From Acidisoma sp965199065 (GTDB lineage Bacteria; Pseudomonadota; Alphaproteobacteria; Acetobacterales; Acetobacteraceae), in assembly GCF_965199065.1 (NCBI RefSeq), contig NZ_CBDAQN010000003.1:496001-560000 (forward strand): a stretch of 64,000 nucleotides of DNA. The letters are read 5' to 3'. A model generated the notes under the pieces. The model was not told where the DNA came from. It worked only from the letters and a program-made list of their open reading frames with translations, and did not search any database. This document shows, one piece after another, positions 6,930-15,211 of the stretch. Both the position numbers and the translations under genes were made by a program. How positions within the stretch are numbered: position 1 is the stretch's first letter; each line of letters opens with the position of its first letter.

Positions 6930-9581
6930 ATGCCTGGGCCTTTGAGAGCCAGCGACCCGATGGCGCGGCCCTCTGCCGGCGATCGTGGACGCGGTGGCGG
7001 TGGCGGCAACCCGCCGCCGCGGAACCCCCAGAACCGCAAGCCGAGCCGCCGGGAGCGCCGTGCCGCCCGTCGGCGCAACGGCGCCGGGGTCATTGCCGCG
7101 CGCGCCATCACCGGGCTGTTCGGCCTCGCCGCCGTGGTGGTGGTGGCCGGCGGCCTCGGGGCCTATGGCGCGTTCCGTTACTACACCTCCGACTTGCCGA
7201 GCATCGACGTGCTCCGCACCTACCAGCCGCCGGTCATGAGCCGCGTCTATGCGTCGAACATGCAGCTCATCTCGGAGCTCGCGACCGAGCGCCGCATCTA
7301 CACGCCGTTCGAGGATATCCCGCCGCTGGTCGCGCAGGCCTTCGTCTCGGCCGAGGATCAGAACTACTGGCATGAGCCGGGCATCGATCCGCTCGCCATC
7401 GTCCGTGCCGGGCTGACCGACCTCGCCCATTTCGGCAACGGCCGCCGCCCGATCGGCGCCTCGACCATCACCCAACAGGTGGCGAAGAACATCCTGCTGC
7501 AGAACCAGATCAACCTGGTCCGCAAGATCAAGGAAGCGGTCCTCGCCATCCGCATCGACCGCGCGATGACGAAGCAGCGCGTGCTCGAGATCTACCTCAA
7601 CGAAATCTATCTCGGCGAGCAGTCCTACGGTGTGGCGTCCGCCGCCTCCGCGTATTTCGACAAGCCGCTCGACACGCTGACGATCGCCCAGGATGCGATG
7701 CTCGCCTCGCTGCCCAAGGCGCCGAACAACTACGACCCTTATCGCGAGCCGCAGGCGGCCCTGGCGCGACGGAACTGGGTCATCGACCGCATGGCCGATG
7801 ACGGCGCCATCACGGCGGCGCAGGCGACGACCGCCAAGGCCGAGCCGCTGCTGACGCGGGCGAGCCCTCGCCCTGCCACGGTGCCCGGCGCCGGCTACTT
7901 TGCGGATGCCGTGCGGCAACAGCTGGTGCAGCTGTTCGGCGAAAAGCGGACGACGGATGGCGGCCTCGTCGTCTTCACCAGCCTCGATCCCGGTCTGCAG
8001 GCGGCGGCCGATACGTCCCTGCGGCAAGGTCTGATGGACTACGATCGCGGCCACGATGGCTGGCGCGGACCCGTCACTCATATCGATCTCTCAACCGGCA
8101 GCTGGCAGACGGCCCTCGGTGCGCTTACGCCGCCACCGGGGATGCTTTCCAACTGGGCCCTCGCGGTGGTGCTGAGCACGACGCCGACGACCGCCAATGT
8201 CGGCTGGCTTGGGCCCAGCCGGCGCGGCGGACCGATCGGCGCGACCGAGACCGGCACGCTCAGCCTGTCGACTGTGCGATGGGCGCGGCACGCCAAGAAT
8301 TTCGGCGCCGATCTCGGCTCTTCCCCGCGTCGGATGGATGATGTCGTGACGGCCGGCGACGTGGTGATGGTCGAACCGAACGCCTCCGCAAACGGCGATG
8401 TCTCCTTGCGGCAAATTCCGCAGGTGCAGGGCGCGGTGATGACCATGGACCCGTTGACGGGCCGTGTGCTCGCCATGTCCGGCGGCTGGAGCTACGGGCT
8501 CAGCCAGTTCAACCGGGTGACCCAGGCCGAGCGCCAGCCCGGCAGCGGCTTCAAGCCGTTCGTCTATCTGACGGCGATGGAGCAGAACATCCCGCCCGAC
8601 GCGACGGTGCTGGACGCGCCCTTTGTCGTCAACATGTCCGATGGCTCGCAATATCGCCCGGGCAACTACGAGGCGAACTTCCTGGGGCCGATCCCTCTGC
8701 ACGAGGCTCTGGAACAGTCGATCAACCTGGCGACGCTGCATCTCGCGGCGCGCATCGGTCTCGCTCCCATCGCCAAGACGGCCGTGGATTTCGGGGTCGT
8801 CGACAAGATGCCCCTTATCTACCCGGCGGTGCTCGGTGCGATCGACACGACGATGCTGCGTCTGGCCAGCGCCTATGCCGGCTTCAGCCAGATGGGCCGG
8901 CAGGTCACGCCGAGCTTCATCGACCGCGTCGAGGATTCAGCCGGCAACGTCCTCTATCGCGCACCGGAGGTCGGATGCGGCAACTGCGCCAACCCGGCTC
9001 CGGATCAGCCTCCCGTCCTCGCCTATGCCGGCAGCCAGCTTGCCGACCAGCAGAGCGCGTTCCAGCTCGTCACCATGATGCAGGGCGTGATGACACGCGG
9101 CACCGGGCGCGTCGCCGACCTCGGGCTTCAGGGCTGGACGCCGGCCGGCAAGACCGGGACCACGGAAGATTTCCAGGACGCCTGGTTCACCGGCTTCACG
9201 CCCACGCGGCTGACCTCCACCTGGGTCGGCTTCGACAACCCGCAGAGCCTTGGCGATAACGAGCAGGGCGCGACGGTCGCGGGGCCGATCTGGAACCGGG
9301 TGATGACGGCTGCGCTGAAGAACGAGCCCCAGGTTCCATTCGCGCAGCCGCCCGGCATCGTGATCCGCAACACCGGCGGCGTGCCCGAAGCCTTCAAGAC
9401 GAATGTTGCGAGCGCTAGTAGCGCGCCCGCGGGCACTGACGCCGAAGACGCCGCCGCGGCCAGCGCGGGGGGCGTCACGGCAGGCGACGGCAACGCCTCC
9501 ACCCCGGCGCCGACGGGCTCCGCCTCCAGCTCCGGCTCGGGCTCCGGTGGGCTCGACAACGCGGTAGGCGGCCTGTATTAG
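6930..9581 (+). CDS. mrcA: Bifunctional penicillin-binding protein 1A
   Basis: This inner-membrane enzyme polymerises and cross-links peptidoglycan. I prefer the ATG at 6930, with AAGGA ten bases upstream, over the GTG at 6906. The order is a short basic Gly/Pro/Arg-rich cytoplasmic tail, one membrane helix (about residues 53-80), then a GT51 transglycosylase domain with the catalytic Glu in AEDQNYW (E142) and the GASTITQQ motif (176-183). A linker domain follows, then the transpeptidase with SGFK (S539, K542), SIN (S597-N599) and KTGTT (K741). A disordered Ala/Ser/Gly tail closes the 883-residue protein. All catalytic residues are present. It is encoded just after the amidase gene and just before prfB, so cell-wall synthesis and hydrolysis genes are neighbours. 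Confidence 0.95.
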   Translation: MPGPLRASDPMARPSAGDRGRGGGGGNPPPRNPQNRKPSRRERRAARRRNGAGVIAARAITGLFGLAAVVVVAGGLGAYGAFRYYTSDLPSIDVLRTYQPPVMSRVYASNMQLISELATERRIYTPFEDIPPLVAQAFVSAEDQNYWHEPGIDPLAIVRAGLTDLAHFGNGRRPIGASTITQQVAKNILLQNQINLVRKIKEAVLAIRIDRAMTKQRVLEIYLNEIYLGEQSYGVASAASAYFDKPLDTLTIAQDAMLASLPKAPNNYDPYREPQAALARRNWVIDRMADDGAITAAQATTAKAEPLLTRASPRPATVPGAGYFADAVRQQLVQLFGEKRTTDGGLVVFTSLDPGLQAAADTSLRQGLMDYDRGHDGWRGPVTHIDLSTGSWQTALGALTPPPGMLSNWALAVVLSTTPTTANVGWLGPSRRGGPIGATETGTLSLSTVRWARHAKNFGADLGSSPRRMDDVVTAGDVVMVEPNASANGDVSLRQIPQVQGAVMTMDPLTGRVLAMSGGWSYGLSQFNRVTQAERQPGSGFKPFVYLTAMEQNIPPDATVLDAPFVVNMSDGSQYRPGNYEANFLGPIPLHEALEQSINLATLHLAARIGLAPIAKTAVDFGVVDKMPLIYPAVLGAIDTTMLRLASAYAGFSQMGRQVTPSFIDRVEDSAGNVLYRAPEVGCGNCANPAPDQPPVLAYAGSQLADQQSAFQLVTMMQGVMTRGTGRVADLGLQGWTPAGKTGTTEDFQDAWFTGFTPTRLTSTWVGFDNPQSLGDNEQGATVAGPIWNRVMTAALKNEPQVPFAQPPGIVIRNTGGVPEAFKTNVASASSAPAGTDAEDAAAASAGGVTAGDGNASTPAPTGSASSSGSGSGGLDNAVGGLY

Positions 9582-9587
9582 CCCGCG

Positions 9588-10719
9588 ATGTCCGCTGAAA
9601 CCGAAGCTCTCGCTGAACAGATCAGGCAGTCCGTCGCACTGCTGAGGAGGCATCTTTGACTGGGATGTCGCGACGACCCGCCTCGACGAGCTGAACCAGC
9701 GAGCCGAAGACCCCGCCCTGTGGAATGACGCCGGCGCTGCGCAGACGATGATGCGCGAGCGTACCCGCCTCGCTACCAACATCGACGCCGTGCGCCGTAT
9801 CGAGGCAGAGGTTGCCGATACGATCGACATCGTCGAGATGGCCGAGGCGGAAAGCGATGCCGGCATGGTGTCCGACTCCATCGCGACCCTCAAGCGCCTG
9901 GCGGATGAGGTGAAGCTTCGCGAGATCGAGAGCCTTCTTTCGGGCGAGGCCGACGGCAACGACTGCTACATGGAAATCAACGCCGGCGCCGGCGGCACCG
10001 AGGCCCAGGACTGGGCCGAGATGCTGGAGCGCATGTACATGCGCTGGGCCGAGAAGCACGGCTACAAGATCGAGATCATGGATACGTCCGAGGGCGAGCA
10101 GGCCGGCATCAAGTCGGCGACGCTCATGGTGTCCGGACCGAGCGCCTACGGCTGGCTGAAGACCGAGGCCGGGGTCCATCGGCTGGTCCGCATCAGCCCC
10201 TTCGACAGCGCCGCGCGCAGGCAGACCAGTTTTGCCAGCGTCTACGTCTATCCGGTGGTCGACGACACGATCGAAATCGAGATCAATCCGGCTGACCTCA
10301 AGGTCGACACGTACCGGGCCTCGGGCGCGGGCGGTCAGCACGTCAACAAGACCGAAAGCGCCATCCGCATCACCCATGTCCCGTCAGGGATCATCGTCGC
10401 CTGCCAGACCGATCGCAGCCAGCATCGCAACCGCGCCACGGCGATGGCCATGCTGAAGGCTCGGCTCTACGAGCGGGAGCTGCAGAAGCAGGAGGAGGCG
10501 GCGGCCGATGCGGCCTCCTCCAAAACCGATATCGGCTGGGGTCACCAGATCCGCAGCTACGTCCTCGCGCCTTACCAGCTGGTCAAGGACCTGCGGACCA
10601 ACGTCGAGAAGGGGAACCCGGCGGCGGTGCTCGACGGCGATCTCGACGAATTCATGGCCGCGGCTCTCGCGGCCCGCGTCGGCGCCACCCGCAGCGAAGC
10701 AAGCGCCGCGGCGCGTTAA
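9588..10719 (+). CDS. prfB: Peptide chain release factor 2, expressed by programmed +1 frameshifting
   Basis: RF2 recognises UGA and UAA stop codons and triggers peptide release. The first 23 codons from the ATG at 9588 (MSAETEALAEQ...) end in an in-frame TGA at 9657-9659; the rest of the protein continues in the +1 frame from GAC at 9658. The 376-residue product carries the SPF tripeptide (S203-P204-F205) that reads the second and third stop bases, and the GGQ motif (248-250) that reaches the peptidyl-transferase centre, within a residue or two of their positions in E. coli RF2. It follows mrcA by six bases, so it is probably co-transcribed with it. It converges on the small gene at 10716-11024, overlapping it by a few bases at the stop codons. 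Confidence 0.96.
9645..9660 (+). promoter_or_regulatory. prfB: prfB recoding site
   Basis: The sequence AGGAGG (9645-9650), three bases, then CTT TGA C (9654-9660) is the standard RF2 autoregulatory slippery site. The internal Shine-Dalgarno-like element and the slow-to-terminate UGA-C context push the ribosome +1 on CUU when RF2 is scarce. The SD-like element here is a full AGGAGG, where E. coli has AGGGGG. Confidence 0.96.
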
Positions 10720-11024
10720 CGGATCGGTTCCTCGGGCTCGGCGTCCGGAACCCCATGCGGCATGAGCCGCTTGTCGACCTCGAGGCGAAGTTCCTCGATT
10801 GCGGTGCCGGAGGACGGATCGATGGCCTCGATCGCCGTCAGCACCGTCTGGCAGGCATCGCGCAGAGCGTGCAGAAAGCCGTGCCCGGAGCCGTCATCCG
10901 CAGCCGCGTCATGCTGGCCGAGCGTCGCCTCGATATGATCGGCCTGGGTATCGTGCCCCTCCGCGCGCAGACGCTCGGCAAGCGAGCGGGCGCGGGTGGC
11001 GGGAGAGTTCACATCGTCGCTCAT
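10716..11024 (-). CDS. Small hypothetical protein
   Basis: The likely start is the ATG at 11024 (MSDDVNSPATRARSLAERLRAEGH...), giving 102 residues; an upstream in-frame start at 11069 is possible but adds an unconserved-looking segment. The protein is predicted soluble, helical and acidic, with a hydrophobic core segment (FLHALRDACQTVLTAIEAI) and a charged IEELRLEVDKRL helix. I do not recognise a family. It is convergent with prfB and separated from the efflux operon downstream on the same strand, whose first gene starts 3 kb away, so it looks monocistronic. Confidence 0.6.
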   Translation of the reverse strand: MSDDVNSPATRARSLAERLRAEGHDTQADHIEATLGQHDAAADDGSGHGFLHALRDACQTVLTAIEAIDPSSGTAIEELRLEVDKRLMPHGVPDAEPEEPIR

Positions 11025-11078
11025 AGCCGGATCATCCGCTGATTGCGGTTGGAGGTTTGTGCTCTCCAACCGGCATGG

Positions 11079-12686
11079 TCAATGGCCGCCGCCTTTTCCA
11101 CCGCCGCCGGCCTTGCTCGGCGAGAACAGGAAGGTCAGCGGAATGACGGCGAAGGCGGCGATGCCGCAATAGACGAACAGATCGCGGTAGGCGAGCAGGG
11201 CGGCCTGCCCCTGGAACATCTGGTAGATCTCCCCCGGCAGCATCCTCGATATCTGCGCCGCGCTGTAGCCGAGGCTCGTCATCGTGCCCCGGATCCGCTG
11301 CTCAAGCTGCACGTAGGGCTCGTAGAGCGGCGTCATGAAGGGCTGAAGATAAGACAGATGGGTCTGCGAGCGCTGGGTGACGCCGGCCGTCGCCAGGGAG
11401 ATGCCGATCGAACCCATCACGTTGCGCAGCATCACGAAAAGCGAGCTTGCATCGTTGTTGAGGGCGCGTGGCAGCGTCGTGTAGGCGATTGTGCTGACCG
11501 GCGCGAAGAGGAAGGCGAGGCCCAGCACCTGGAAGATGCGGGTATAGACGAGCGTCGAGAAACTGACGGTCGGGACCACGATCAGGCTGGAATAGAAATA
11601 TGAACAGCCGATCAGGATGAAGCCAAACGCGATGATGAAGCGCGTCTGCACGTTGGGCATCAGCACCTTGGTCACGAAGGGGATCAGCACGACGATCGCG
11701 AGCGCGCCGGGGGACAGGACGAGCCCGGCCCAGGTAGCGGTGTAGCCAAGCTCCGATTGCGCGAGCTGCGGGACGAGCACCGCGCCCGAGTAGAGCACCG
11801 CGCCAACACCCCCGATCATGAGCGAACCGAGCGCGAAGTTGCGGTCGAGGAAAACCTTCAGGTTGACGACTGGCTTGTCGACCGTGGTGAGCCAGACGAC
11901 CGCCCCTGAGATGCCGACCATGGCGAAGGCGAACATCATCGTGATGAACCCCGAGCCGAACCAGTCCTCGTCCTCGCCGCGGTCCATGAAAATCTGCAGG
12001 CAGCCGATGCCGATGGCGATGAGACCGATGCCGATCCAGTCGGCATCGATCATGCGCGCCTTCTGCCGCTTCACCCAAGGCGGGTCCTCGACGAGGGCGG
12101 CCACCGCAAAGAGGGCAAGGATGCCGATGGGGATATTGATCCAGAAAATCCAGCGCCAGGAATAGCTGTCGGTCAGGATGCCGCCGACCGTCGGCCCGAT
12201 GGCGGGCGCGAAGATGACCGCGATCGCGACCACGGCGAAAGCCGAGCCTCGCTTCTTGGGCTCGAAGGTGTCGAGGATGATCGCCTGCTGATTGGGCTGC
12301 AGGCCGCCGCCGCAAAAGCCCTGGAAGAGGCGATAGATGACGATCTGGCCGAGCGATGTCGCCGTGCCGCAGAGAAAGGAGAAGACGACGAAGCCCGCGA
12401 TGCAGAGCATGAAGTAGCGCTTGCGTCCGATGACGCGGCCGATGAAGCCGGAAATCGGCAACACGATGCCATTGGCCACGAGGTAGGAGGTCAGCGTCCA
12501 GGTGGCGTCGTCATAGCTCGCCGACACCGAGCCCGCGATGTGGGGCAGCGCGACGTTGACGATGGTGGTGTCCAGGATCTCCATGAACGCCGCGATGGTG
12601 ACCACGATGGCCACCAGCCAGGGGTTCGTCTTGGGCCTCCAGTCGGCGTCGGCCCTGGTATCCGCCGCGGTGGCGCTGGCGCTCAT
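11079..12686 (-). CDS. emrB: DHA2-family multidrug efflux MFS transporter (EmrB/QacA type)
   Basis: The 535-residue protein is a 14-helix major facilitator proton antiporter. Helix 1 carries the DHA2 signature LDTTIVNVALPHIAGS, the first cytoplasmic loop carries motif A (GFIGRVIGRKRYF), and the motif-C-like glycine/proline pattern (FAPAIGPTVGG) is visible around the fifth helix. The C-terminus is a Gly/Lys/His-rich tail. The start codon overlaps the stop of the upstream membrane-fusion gene by 4 bp (ATGA), so the two are translationally coupled. With EmrA and an outer-membrane channel encoded elsewhere it should export hydrophobic toxicants across both membranes. The substrate is not predictable from sequence. 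Confidence 0.92.
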   Translation of the reverse strand: MSASATAADTRADADWRPKTNPWLVAIVVTIAAFMEILDTTIVNVALPHIAGSVSASYDDATWTLTSYLVANGIVLPISGFIGRVIGRKRYFMLCIAGFVVFSFLCGTATSLGQIVIYRLFQGFCGGGLQPNQQAIILDTFEPKKRGSAFAVVAIAVIFAPAIGPTVGGILTDSYSWRWIFWINIPIGILALFAVAALVEDPPWVKRQKARMIDADWIGIGLIAIGIGCLQIFMDRGEDEDWFGSGFITMMFAFAMVGISGAVVWLTTVDKPVVNLKVFLDRNFALGSLMIGGVGAVLYSGAVLVPQLAQSELGYTATWAGLVLSPGALAIVVLIPFVTKVLMPNVQTRFIIAFGFILIGCSYFYSSLIVVPTVSFSTLVYTRIFQVLGLAFLFAPVSTIAYTTLPRALNNDASSLFVMLRNVMGSIGISLATAGVTQRSQTHLSYLQPFMTPLYEPYVQLEQRIRGTMTSLGYSAAQISRMLPGEIYQMFQGQAALLAYRDLFVYCGIAAFAVIPLTFLFSPSKAGGGGKGGGH

Positions 12687-14044
12687 GGCTGCGTCGGCGC
12701 CTCGTTCTCGAACCCGCCATTGTTCGGGTTCGACGTGGTTTGAACCAGATCGACCGTGGGCTCGACCGAGAGGCCGAGCGGCAGCGGCAAGCCGGGTTTC
12801 AGCCCGCTGTCGATGATGATCTTCACCGGCACGCGCTGAACGATCTTGACGAAGTTGCCGGTGGCGTTCTCCGCCGGGAAGGCGCTGAAGCGGCTGCCCG
12901 ACCCCATCTGGATGCTGCCGACATGCCCCTTGAGGTGCAGGCTCGGATAGGCGTCGACCGCGATGGTCACGGTCTGGCCCGGCCGCATGCGGGAGAGCTG
13001 GGTTTCCTTGAAGTTGGCCGTCACCCAGACCTCGGGCACGACGAGGTCCATGATCGACTGGCCGGCGGAGAGGTAATAGCCGACCTCGACATTGCGCATC
13101 GTCACCCAGCCGTCCTGGGGCGCGCGGACGGTCGTATAGGAGAGGTTGAGCTTCGCCTGGTCAAGCTGCGCCTGACCGTTCTTGACCTGGCCCTGCAGCT
13201 GCTTCACCTGCGCGGCGGCCTGATCGATATTTTCCTGCACGAGCTGGGCGACCTGCAGCTGCCCTTGCGCCTGCTTGAGCTGGCCCTCCGCTTGGCCGAC
13301 GCCTGCATTCGCCTGATCGATCTGCTGCTGAGTTGTCGCCGCGAGCGCTACCCTGTGCTGCCGGCTATAGGTCTGCTGAGCATTGAGCAGGTTGGCCTGC
13401 GCCTGCTCCAGGTTGCCCTGCGCCTCTAGCAGGTTGGCCGGGAAGGTCGTCTTGGCCTTGGCCAGATTGATCTCGGCCTGTTCCAGCTGCCCCTGCTCCT
13501 GCAGCAGTGTTCCCGCGGCCTTGTCGACCGCGGCCTGATAGTCCCGCGGATCGAGCTGGATGATCACCTGCCCCTTCTTGAGGGGCTCGTTGTCGTTCAC
13601 GTCGAGCGCCACAACCTGGCCTGAGACGCGCGGGGCGATGGAGACGGCACGCCCATCGGTGTAGGCGTCGTCGGTGTCGACGAAGTTCCGGCCCGTCCAC
13701 CAGTAGATGAAGGCGCCAATCGCGACGACCAACAGAACGAGGAGGAAGATGAGGCGATTGCGGATCTTGTGGCCGCCGCCCTGCCCGCCGCCGCCCTTGC
13801 CGCCGCCGCCGCCATCATTGGCGTTGCCGCCCTTGTTGCCGTCTTCCTGCTTCGGCTTCTCGGCCTGCTTGTCCTTCTGTTCTCCGTCACCCTCCCGCGC
13901 GGAGATGATCTGCGTGCCGCCGGCGTTCACCGTCGTGCTGCCGGTATGCCCCTGGCTCGGCACGATCTGCGTTCCACCGCTGTTGACGATCGTGTGGCCT
14001 GCGGCCGATCCGTTGGGCAGCGGGGTCTCGGTGTGCTCGCTCAT
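12683..14044 (-). CDS. emrA: HlyD/EmrA-family membrane fusion protein
   Basis: The periplasmic adaptor of the EmrAB-type pump has 453 residues. An unusual 90-residue cytoplasmic head precedes a single membrane helix (LIFLLVLLVVAIGAFIYWW). Then come the lipoyl-like half-motif VDTDDAYTDGRAVSIAPRVSGQV, a long Gln/Ala-rich coiled-coil hairpin (about residues 175-290), the second lipoyl half (LSYTTVRAPQDGWV) and the beta-barrel with the conserved NFKETQL segment. The head contains two copies of a T-V/I-N-x-GGTQI motif and then a Lys/Gln and Gly-rich linker. It is the first gene of the pair; the next gene overlaps its stop. Confidence 0.92.
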   Translation of the reverse strand: MSEHTETPLPNGSAAGHTIVNSGGTQIVPSQGHTGSTTVNAGGTQIISAREGDGEQKDKQAEKPKQEDGNKGGNANDGGGGGKGGGGQGGGHKIRNRLIFLLVLLVVAIGAFIYWWTGRNFVDTDDAYTDGRAVSIAPRVSGQVVALDVNDNEPLKKGQVIIQLDPRDYQAAVDKAAGTLLQEQGQLEQAEINLAKAKTTFPANLLEAQGNLEQAQANLLNAQQTYSRQHRVALAATTQQQIDQANAGVGQAEGQLKQAQGQLQVAQLVQENIDQAAAQVKQLQGQVKNGQAQLDQAKLNLSYTTVRAPQDGWVTMRNVEVGYYLSAGQSIMDLVVPEVWVTANFKETQLSRMRPGQTVTIAVDAYPSLHLKGHVGSIQMGSGSRFSAFPAENATGNFVKIVQRVPVKIIIDSGLKPGLPLPLGLSVEPTVDLVQTTSNPNNGGFENEAPTQP

Positions 14045-14398
14045 GACTGCGCGAGATCCTGGGTGGCCGGTGGCATCATGACGACGAGGCGCGTCGCCGT
14101 CCGGCGGGGCTCGTCAGGGTTCGGATCGGCCATTCTGGGTCCTGTACTGCAACGCCCGGCTGCGGAGGACGGGATAGCCCGCCGCTGACCGATCGGTCAG
14201 CGGTAGCGCATTTGGTCGGCCGCGTCGAGCGCACCAGTCTGTTCGGCTGATGGGGACGATCACAGCTTCGTAAAGGGAGGCGCGCTGGGCTGGCCGGGCA
14301 GTCAAGGATCCGGGCAGGCCTGAGTGACAGGGGAGCCCGTGCGCCTCATAGTTCGCCGACCCATGCCAGGGTTCCGCCAGACACGAAAGAAACAGACA
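14045..14398. other. Divergent promoter region between emrA and ohr
   Basis: About 350 bp with no supported gene. It holds a 22-bp perfect palindrome (14182-14203) that looks like an operator. Open frames crossing the region have no recognisable product and conflict with the ohr start. Confidence 0.55.
14182..14203. promoter_or_regulatory. 22-bp perfect palindrome, probable operator
   Basis: The half-site CCGCTGACCGA is followed directly by its exact reverse complement. A GACCGATCGGTC core is the kind of site bound by TetR-family repressors, which often control emrAB pumps. It lies about 140 bp upstream of the emrA start and about 200 bp upstream of ohr, so either gene could be the target. 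No TetR gene is in the window. Confidence 0.6.
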
Positions 14399-14827
14399 AT
14401 GCCAACACAGGTTCTCTACACGACCAGCGCCACCGCGACCGGTGGCCGTGATGGGCGCGCTACCGTCGAGCACGGCCCGCTGGACGTTAAGCTATCGACG
14501 CCGAAGGAACTTGGCGGCGGCGGCGGCGACGGCAGCAACCCCGAGCAGCTTTTTGCGGCCGGCTATTCGGCCTGCTTCATCGGCGCGATGAAGTTCGTCG
14601 CCTCCCAGGGCGGCACGGCGAAGGTGCCGAACGACGCGACGGTCAAGGCGACGGTCGGCATCGGCCCGCGGTCGGAGGGCGGTTTCGGCATCGAGGTCGC
14701 GCTGGCGGTCTCGCTTCCGGGCGTGCCGAAGGAGGAGGCCGAGGCACTGGTGCACAAGGCGCACGAGGTCTGCCCCTACTCGAACGCCACGCGCAATAAC
14801 GTCGACGTAAAGCTGACGGTGGTCTGA
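14399..14827 (+). CDS. ohr: Organic hydroperoxide resistance protein, Ohr/OsmC family
   Basis: Ohr is a thiol peroxidase that reduces organic and lipid hydroperoxides using lipoylated protein as reductant. I start it at the ATG at 14399 (MPTQVLYTTSA...), giving 142 residues, the usual Ohr length; a longer frame from 14324 adds an unrelated segment. The two catalytic cysteines are in YSACF (about residue 60) and HEVCPYSNAT (about 124), and the PEQLFAAGY motif precedes the first. No ohrR regulator is adjacent. A strong hairpin follows the gene. Confidence 0.93.
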   Translation: MPTQVLYTTSATATGGRDGRATVEHGPLDVKLSTPKELGGGGGDGSNPEQLFAAGYSACFIGAMKFVASQGGTAKVPNDATVKATVGIGPRSEGGFGIEVALAVSLPGVPKEEAEALVHKAHEVCPYSNATRNNVDVKLTVV

Positions 14828-14832
14828 GGCAG

Positions 14833-14862
14833 TGCCGCCGGGGCTACGCTGCCCCGGCGGCA
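14833..14862 (+). terminator. Strong hairpin after ohr
   Basis: A perfect 12-bp GC-rich stem (TGCCGCCGGGGC and its complement) with a six-base loop starts six bases after the ohr stop. No U-tract follows, so it may be a partial terminator or an mRNA-stabilising structure between ohr and the cupin gene. Confidence 0.55.
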
Positions 14863-14886
14863 ACTCCCGCGAAGAGGAATCGCATC

Positions 14887-15207
14887 ATGAGCTTGCCTGA
14901 TAATCTGGCCTGGCCGACGGACGCGTCGGTGGCAGCCGCGTTGCCCGAACTCGCAGGGACCGGTGCCACGCTGCGCCAGGTCCGGGCGCCCGCGGGACTT
15001 GTGGCGGCGCGCCACAGCCACCCGTTCGAACAGTTCCTCTACGTCGTCGCGGGCGGCGGAGTGCTGGAGCGCGAATCAGGGCGTGTATTGCTCGCACCGG
15101 GTGTGGTCATCCACTTGGCAACGGACGACTGGCATAGCGCTGTCTTCGAGACCGACACCTTTTTGCTCGAGGTCAATCTGGCGGCGACGCCGTCCGTCGG
15201 GGTCTAG
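14887..15207 (+). CDS. Cupin-domain protein
   Basis: A single-domain cupin of 106 residues. The first cupin motif is visible as HSHPFEQFLYVVAGGG (two His and one Glu that can bind metal), and the second as HLATDDWHSAVF. A GAAGAGGAA stretch lies upstream of the ATG. Small cupins of this kind include isomerases, dioxygenase-like enzymes and sensors; nothing in the neighbourhood (Ohr upstream, a convergent esterase downstream) fixes the role. It stops four bases before the convergent carboxylesterase gene ends. Confidence 0.75.
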   Translation: MSLPDNLAWPTDASVAAALPELAGTGATLRQVRAPAGLVAARHSHPFEQFLYVVAGGGVLERESGRVLLAPGVVIHLATDDWHSAVFETDTFLLEVNLAATPSVGV

Positions 15208-15211
15208 TTGA

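Noticed and set aside
9588..9659. prfB as a broken gene because of the in-frame TGA
   Set aside because: The AGGAGG/CTT TGA C context is the standard programmed frameshift, and the RF2 motifs follow in the +1 frame.
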